Of a DNA stretch of 20,501 bases, positions 18,234-20,501 are shown one piece after another. The first letter of the stretch is position 1, and each line of letters opens with the position of its first letter. Source of the stretch: Chara braunii (lineage: Eukaryota; Streptophyta; Charophyceae; Charales; Characeae); the NCBI GenBank assembly GCA_003427395.1, contig BFEA01000005.1, positions 425,266-445,766 on the forward strand. The letters are read 5' to 3'. The position numbers and the translations under genes are program-made. The notes under the pieces are model-generated. The model was not told where the DNA came from. It worked only from the letters and a program-made list of their open reading frames with translations, and searched no databases.

Positions 18234-18336
18234 ATGACTGGTTCAGTCATATGTTGCCTCAAAAGACAAAGTGTAGACAGTTATATATAACGTGGATACT
18301 TAAATGGTTCGGGGTCACAAGGTTGGCTAACCTTGT
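18234..18336. repeat. Two unrelated hairpins between array copies 6 and 7
   Basis: ATGACTG (18234-18240) and CAGTCAT (18244-18250) pair around GTT. ACAAGGTT (18317-18324) and AACCTTGT (18329-18336) pair around GGCT. Neither has the CCATAAGATTGG core. They fill the longest gap of the array. Confidence 0.75.
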
Positions 18337-18394
18337 CATATGCCCAAAGAAAAGAAAAGTTGTAGTGCCTTGTGTTTCTGTATATTCTATGGCT

Positions 18395-18432
18395 GAGTTA
18401 GACAGGTCCCATAAGATTGGGTGGTCTAGCTT
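18395..18432 (+). other. Hairpin copy 7
   Basis: Outer stem GAGTTAGAC / GTCTAGCTT, nine pairs of which two are G-T; internal loop AGGT / TG; inner stem CCC / GGG; loop ATAAGATT. Confidence 0.85.
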
Positions 18433-18724
18433 TATGCCTTATGTAAGTTGGGTATAAAGGGATAAATCATTGAAAGATCATGAACTATTGTTTGATAAGG
18501 TTGATTTTGGGTTGGTGAGAGTACTTACCTTTGTGATTTTGGCCTGCATGTGAGTGAGTGAGGCTATTACTTAGTCTGAGTTTCAGTTTGATAGGTAGTT
18601 GCTTTAGTTGCTCGCCACATGCTAGAGCCATAGGAGTTAGTCTCAATTCCTGCATTTTCTGAGCTAAGTTATTTTTACTTAGGTTGATTTCTGCATTTTT
18701 TAAGATCATTATTATACTTGGTCT
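18433..18724. other. Gene-free AT-rich stretch
   Basis: No coding sequence seen. A word ATAGGAGTTAGTCTC near 18630 resembles the end of the 122-bp repeat unit that follows and may be a decayed earlier copy. CTAAGT / ACTTAG near 18664-18682 can pair. Confidence 0.4.
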
Positions 18725-19297
18725 TGTATAAATCTTGGTAAGCCACTTTCTCTACGGGAAGCGCTACCGAAATTTCTACAAAACCAAGGAGTTAGTCAGA
18801 TTTTGTCTTTTTCGGGGTCTAGTTTTTCTAACTTTTTGGTTTAGTAAAAATATGGAAAACCTCCTTTCCTAAAGGGAGTGCTGCCCAAATTTTTGTTAAT
18901 TCAGGGAGTTAGACAAAATTGGACGTTGAGAAGTCAAAGTCACTTGAGATTCTGAACTTAGCTTTGTATAAATTGTAGAATGACACTTTTCCTATGAAAA
19001 ATGCTGCCGAAATTTCTACAAATCCAAGGGGTCAGTTGAACTTTGTCTTGAAGTTGAACTCAAGTGTAGTTTACGAGTTCATATTTGACTTAGTATAACT
19101 CTGGGAAGTCTACCTTTCTAAAGGAGATGCTGCCCAAATTTTTACTAATTCAGGGAGTTAGACAAAATTTGACATTCTAGAATTAAAGTTTGTTTTGTTT
19201 TCATATTTGAGTTGGTATAAATTCTGCGAAGGCACTTTTCCTACGGGAAGCGCTGCCAAAATTTTCTTAGTTTAGAGGAGTTAGATTATATTTTGAC
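18725..19297. repeat. 122-bp tandem repeat, five copies alternating ABABA
   Basis: The GCTGCC (or GCTACC) landmark falls at 18763, 18880, 19003, 19129 and 19252, steps of 117, 123, 126 and 123. Copies 1, 3 and 5 (type A) read CACTTT-n-CTA-GGGAAGCGCTGCC and, in 1 and 3, CGAAATTTCTACAAA. Copies 2 and 4 (type B) read CTTTC-CTAAAGG-GTGCTGCCCAAA and TAATTCAGGGAGTTAGACAA. Each copy has a small stem around the CTA (for example CCTTT / AAAGG in copy 4, CTTTCT / GGGAAG in copy 1). It may derive from retrotransposon LTR sequence, but I could not check. Confidence 0.9.
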
Positions 19298-19307
19298 AGG
19301 TGGCAGG

Positions 19308-19355
19308 TCTGGCAATCCACTCTATATAGAGGAGGTTCTGCCAAAGGTCTGGCTC
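19308..19355. repeat. 12-bp TATA palindrome at the end of the 122-bp array
   Basis: CTCTATATAGAG (19320-19331) is a perfect dyad, followed by GAGGTTCTGCCAAAGG, which echoes the GCTGCCAAA landmark of the repeat. It may be a truncated sixth unit. The TATATA core could also be a TATA box, but no transcript start or gene is seen. Confidence 0.5.
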
Positions 19356-20040
19356 TTCATTAGACACTGAATTAGGAGTAGACTCGGGATTAGCTAAGTA
19401 GAACGATTCTTGATGAAATTGTGATATGGAGATTACTGTTGATTTGGACTCATAGATTCAGTTTGGGGATTGGTCTCTCTTGTGTTACAAGTCCTCTTGA
19501 ACATTTGATTCAAAAATTAGGACTAGATTCAGCTTGATCCAACAAGAATTACCTTTTGTTATCACTGATAACAGGTCGGTTGTCGATTCGTCGGTCTACA
19601 ACTCAACTCCAATTCATCCTCAAATACTCAACCTAAAAGGCTTTAGCCCAGACGACTTTTGTTGTTTTATTAAGGTTTTATTAAGGTTTTCACCCGGACT
19701 TTTATTGAATGGCCATTTAACAAAGGTATTGAGTATAGAGATTGGTTGAAGTTTACTCCAACCAATTATGGTGGGTTGGACAAAGGTTGGGGCTTGCATG
19801 GCTAAAGCGAGGGGTATGAGTATAGAGATTGGTTAAAGTTGACTCCGTGTAGTGCGTGGACTTTTAGTTGACTTTTTGATGTAATTGCAGGTATGTTCTG
19901 TAGTTTGGATTTTGGATTTGACTGCCTGCGATCACACAGATATATGGATGTGAGGAGTCCCATTGTGATTGTGAGAAGTGATCGTCACATACTTATTCCC
20001 CTTTACATATATACATGTATATACCTATGTTGGGTGTTCG
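19356..20040. repeat. Gene-free region with a 29-bp direct repeat 87 bp apart
   Basis: GAGTATAGAGATTGGTT starts copies at 19731-19759 and 19818-19846, both continuing to ACTCC with two differences. A 12-bp step TTTTATTAAGG is doubled near 19667-19690. A 71-codon frame at 19534-19749 has no domain and no clear start context and is not called. Confidence 0.75.
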
Positions 20041-20405
20041 CGTAGCCTGAGGGGCCTACGTTTAAGGGTTTAATGAGGGTTGAGATTGGGGAAAGAAAAT
20101 AAGACCCTTTTTATTGTTGAATGCTTCTTAAGGATTTCGTAATCGGACGTTGGTCCTGGGCCTGGATTCGAGGTCCTTGTCCAGGACATCCCAAGTCCTA
20201 GGCTCTGCATGGAAGGGATCACCCCCCTACGCAAATCCTATTTGCCCTGCCTGTCGAGACACTCAGCCTAAAGGCTGGAGGTGCCGCGGAGGCTGCACGA
20301 CAATTCCTTAAGCCGTGCAATATCGTGAAGGGGTAGACCCTCACGATACTTCGAGTTTGACACTTGAGTGTCATAAGCGGTACTCGGATCCACGAGGGAC
20401 CGCTT
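20041..20405. repeat. Run of consecutive short hairpins
   Basis: In order: CGTAG / CTACG (20041-20060); CAGCC / GGCTG near 20264-20277; TGCACG / CGTGCA (20294-20319); TATCGTGA / TCACGATA (20321-20348, with GGG / CCC inside); GACACT / AGTGTC (20359-20372); AAGCGGT / ACCGCTT (20375-20405) enclosing CTCG / CGAG. The last five follow each other with little single-stranded spacing, as in a compactly folded RNA. No known RNA family is recognised. Confidence 0.6.
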
Positions 20406-20501
20406 GATTATGGGCAACTACATAGCACGCCATCATTGCGACTGCTTGCGTATTCATGCATTGCTAGTCGATATGATCTGCCCAACCCCCGCCACCCCCG
20501 C

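Larger units (their letters stand above)
17714..18432 (+). repeat. Array of seven hairpins with invariant CCATAAGATTGG core
   Basis: Seven copies share the 12-base core, with core starts at 17727, 17790, 17866, 17950, 18027, 18137 and 18409. Each has an 8-nt loop ATAAGATT, an inner stem (CCC/GGG in copies 2, 5, 7; TCC/GGA in 1, 3, 4, 6), an asymmetric internal loop (5 nt on the 5' side, 4 in copy 7; 2 nt on the 3' side, usually TG), then an outer stem. The outer stem differs in sequence between copies but stays paired, except in copy 4. Copies are 60-110 bp apart, the last 270 bp away. No protein-coding gene overlaps. Conserved loop plus covarying stems is the signature of selected secondary structure, or of a family of short inverted-repeat elements. 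I know of no named family with this core. Confidence 0.85.

Noticed and set aside
17714-18432. Conventional plant pre-miRNA cluster
   Set aside because: Each hairpin is only about 35-39 nt, too short for a plant miRNA precursor duplex, and its conserved part is the loop rather than a 21-nt arm.

Overview
The window looks like non-coding, retroelement-rich nuclear DNA of a large-genome streptophyte (green plant lineage). The best fit is a charophyte alga close to Chara. That rests on one recognised thing: a decayed gag-like reading frame at 2677-5265 whose style (acidic/Glu-Arg-Pro-rich linker, one CCHC knuckle) matches the gag family I associate with Chara braunii retrotransposons. I could not confirm it by search. 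No intact protein-coding gene, rRNA, tRNA, CRISPR array or bacterial-type operon is supported. Almost every open frame I examined in the remaining sequence is short, lacks a recognisable domain, or lies in a repeat.

Layout. 1-1690: repeats, short inverted repeats and a tandem duplication (1011-1512). 1690-2417: truncated tail of a Ty3/gypsy-type Pol (end of integrase), broken by three internal stops and one frameshift, with the catalytic Glu replaced by Lys. 2418-2676: spacer with a 37-bp tandem repeat. 2677-5265: gag-like pseudogene, 862 codons in one frame with four internal stops, an internal 210-bp duplication and a C-terminal zinc knuckle. 5266-7384: non-coding DNA that could be the 3' UTR, polypurine tract and LTR of the same element; it has several palindromes, including a perfect 26-bp one followed by a T run. 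7385-9340: no gene, with a T23 run and a tRNA-Ala-like head. 9356-11149: purine tract, 91-bp minisatellite, 172-bp satellite, then (GAA)n. 11150-14340: pyrimidine-rich DNA built from diverged direct repeats and many hairpins. 14354-15011: 26-bp minisatellite (with three N) and a 245-bp tandem duplication. 15012-17700: no convincing gene.

The most interesting part is 17714-19355. Seven small hairpins share an invariant CCATAAGATTGG core, and their outer stems differ in sequence but stay paired in at least six of the seven. The stem changes include compensatory changes. They also include G-T pairs and no A-C pairs, as expected if the + strand is the RNA that folds. They are followed by a 122-bp tandem repeat whose five copies alternate between two types (ABABA). 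A chain of further hairpins lies at 20041-20405. I do not recognise this hairpin family and flag it as a candidate undescribed structured-RNA or mobile repeat.

Since no intact gene is seen, there is no pathway to reconstruct. The only functional relationship is between the Pol and Gag remnants, probably parts of one or two dead retrotransposons.
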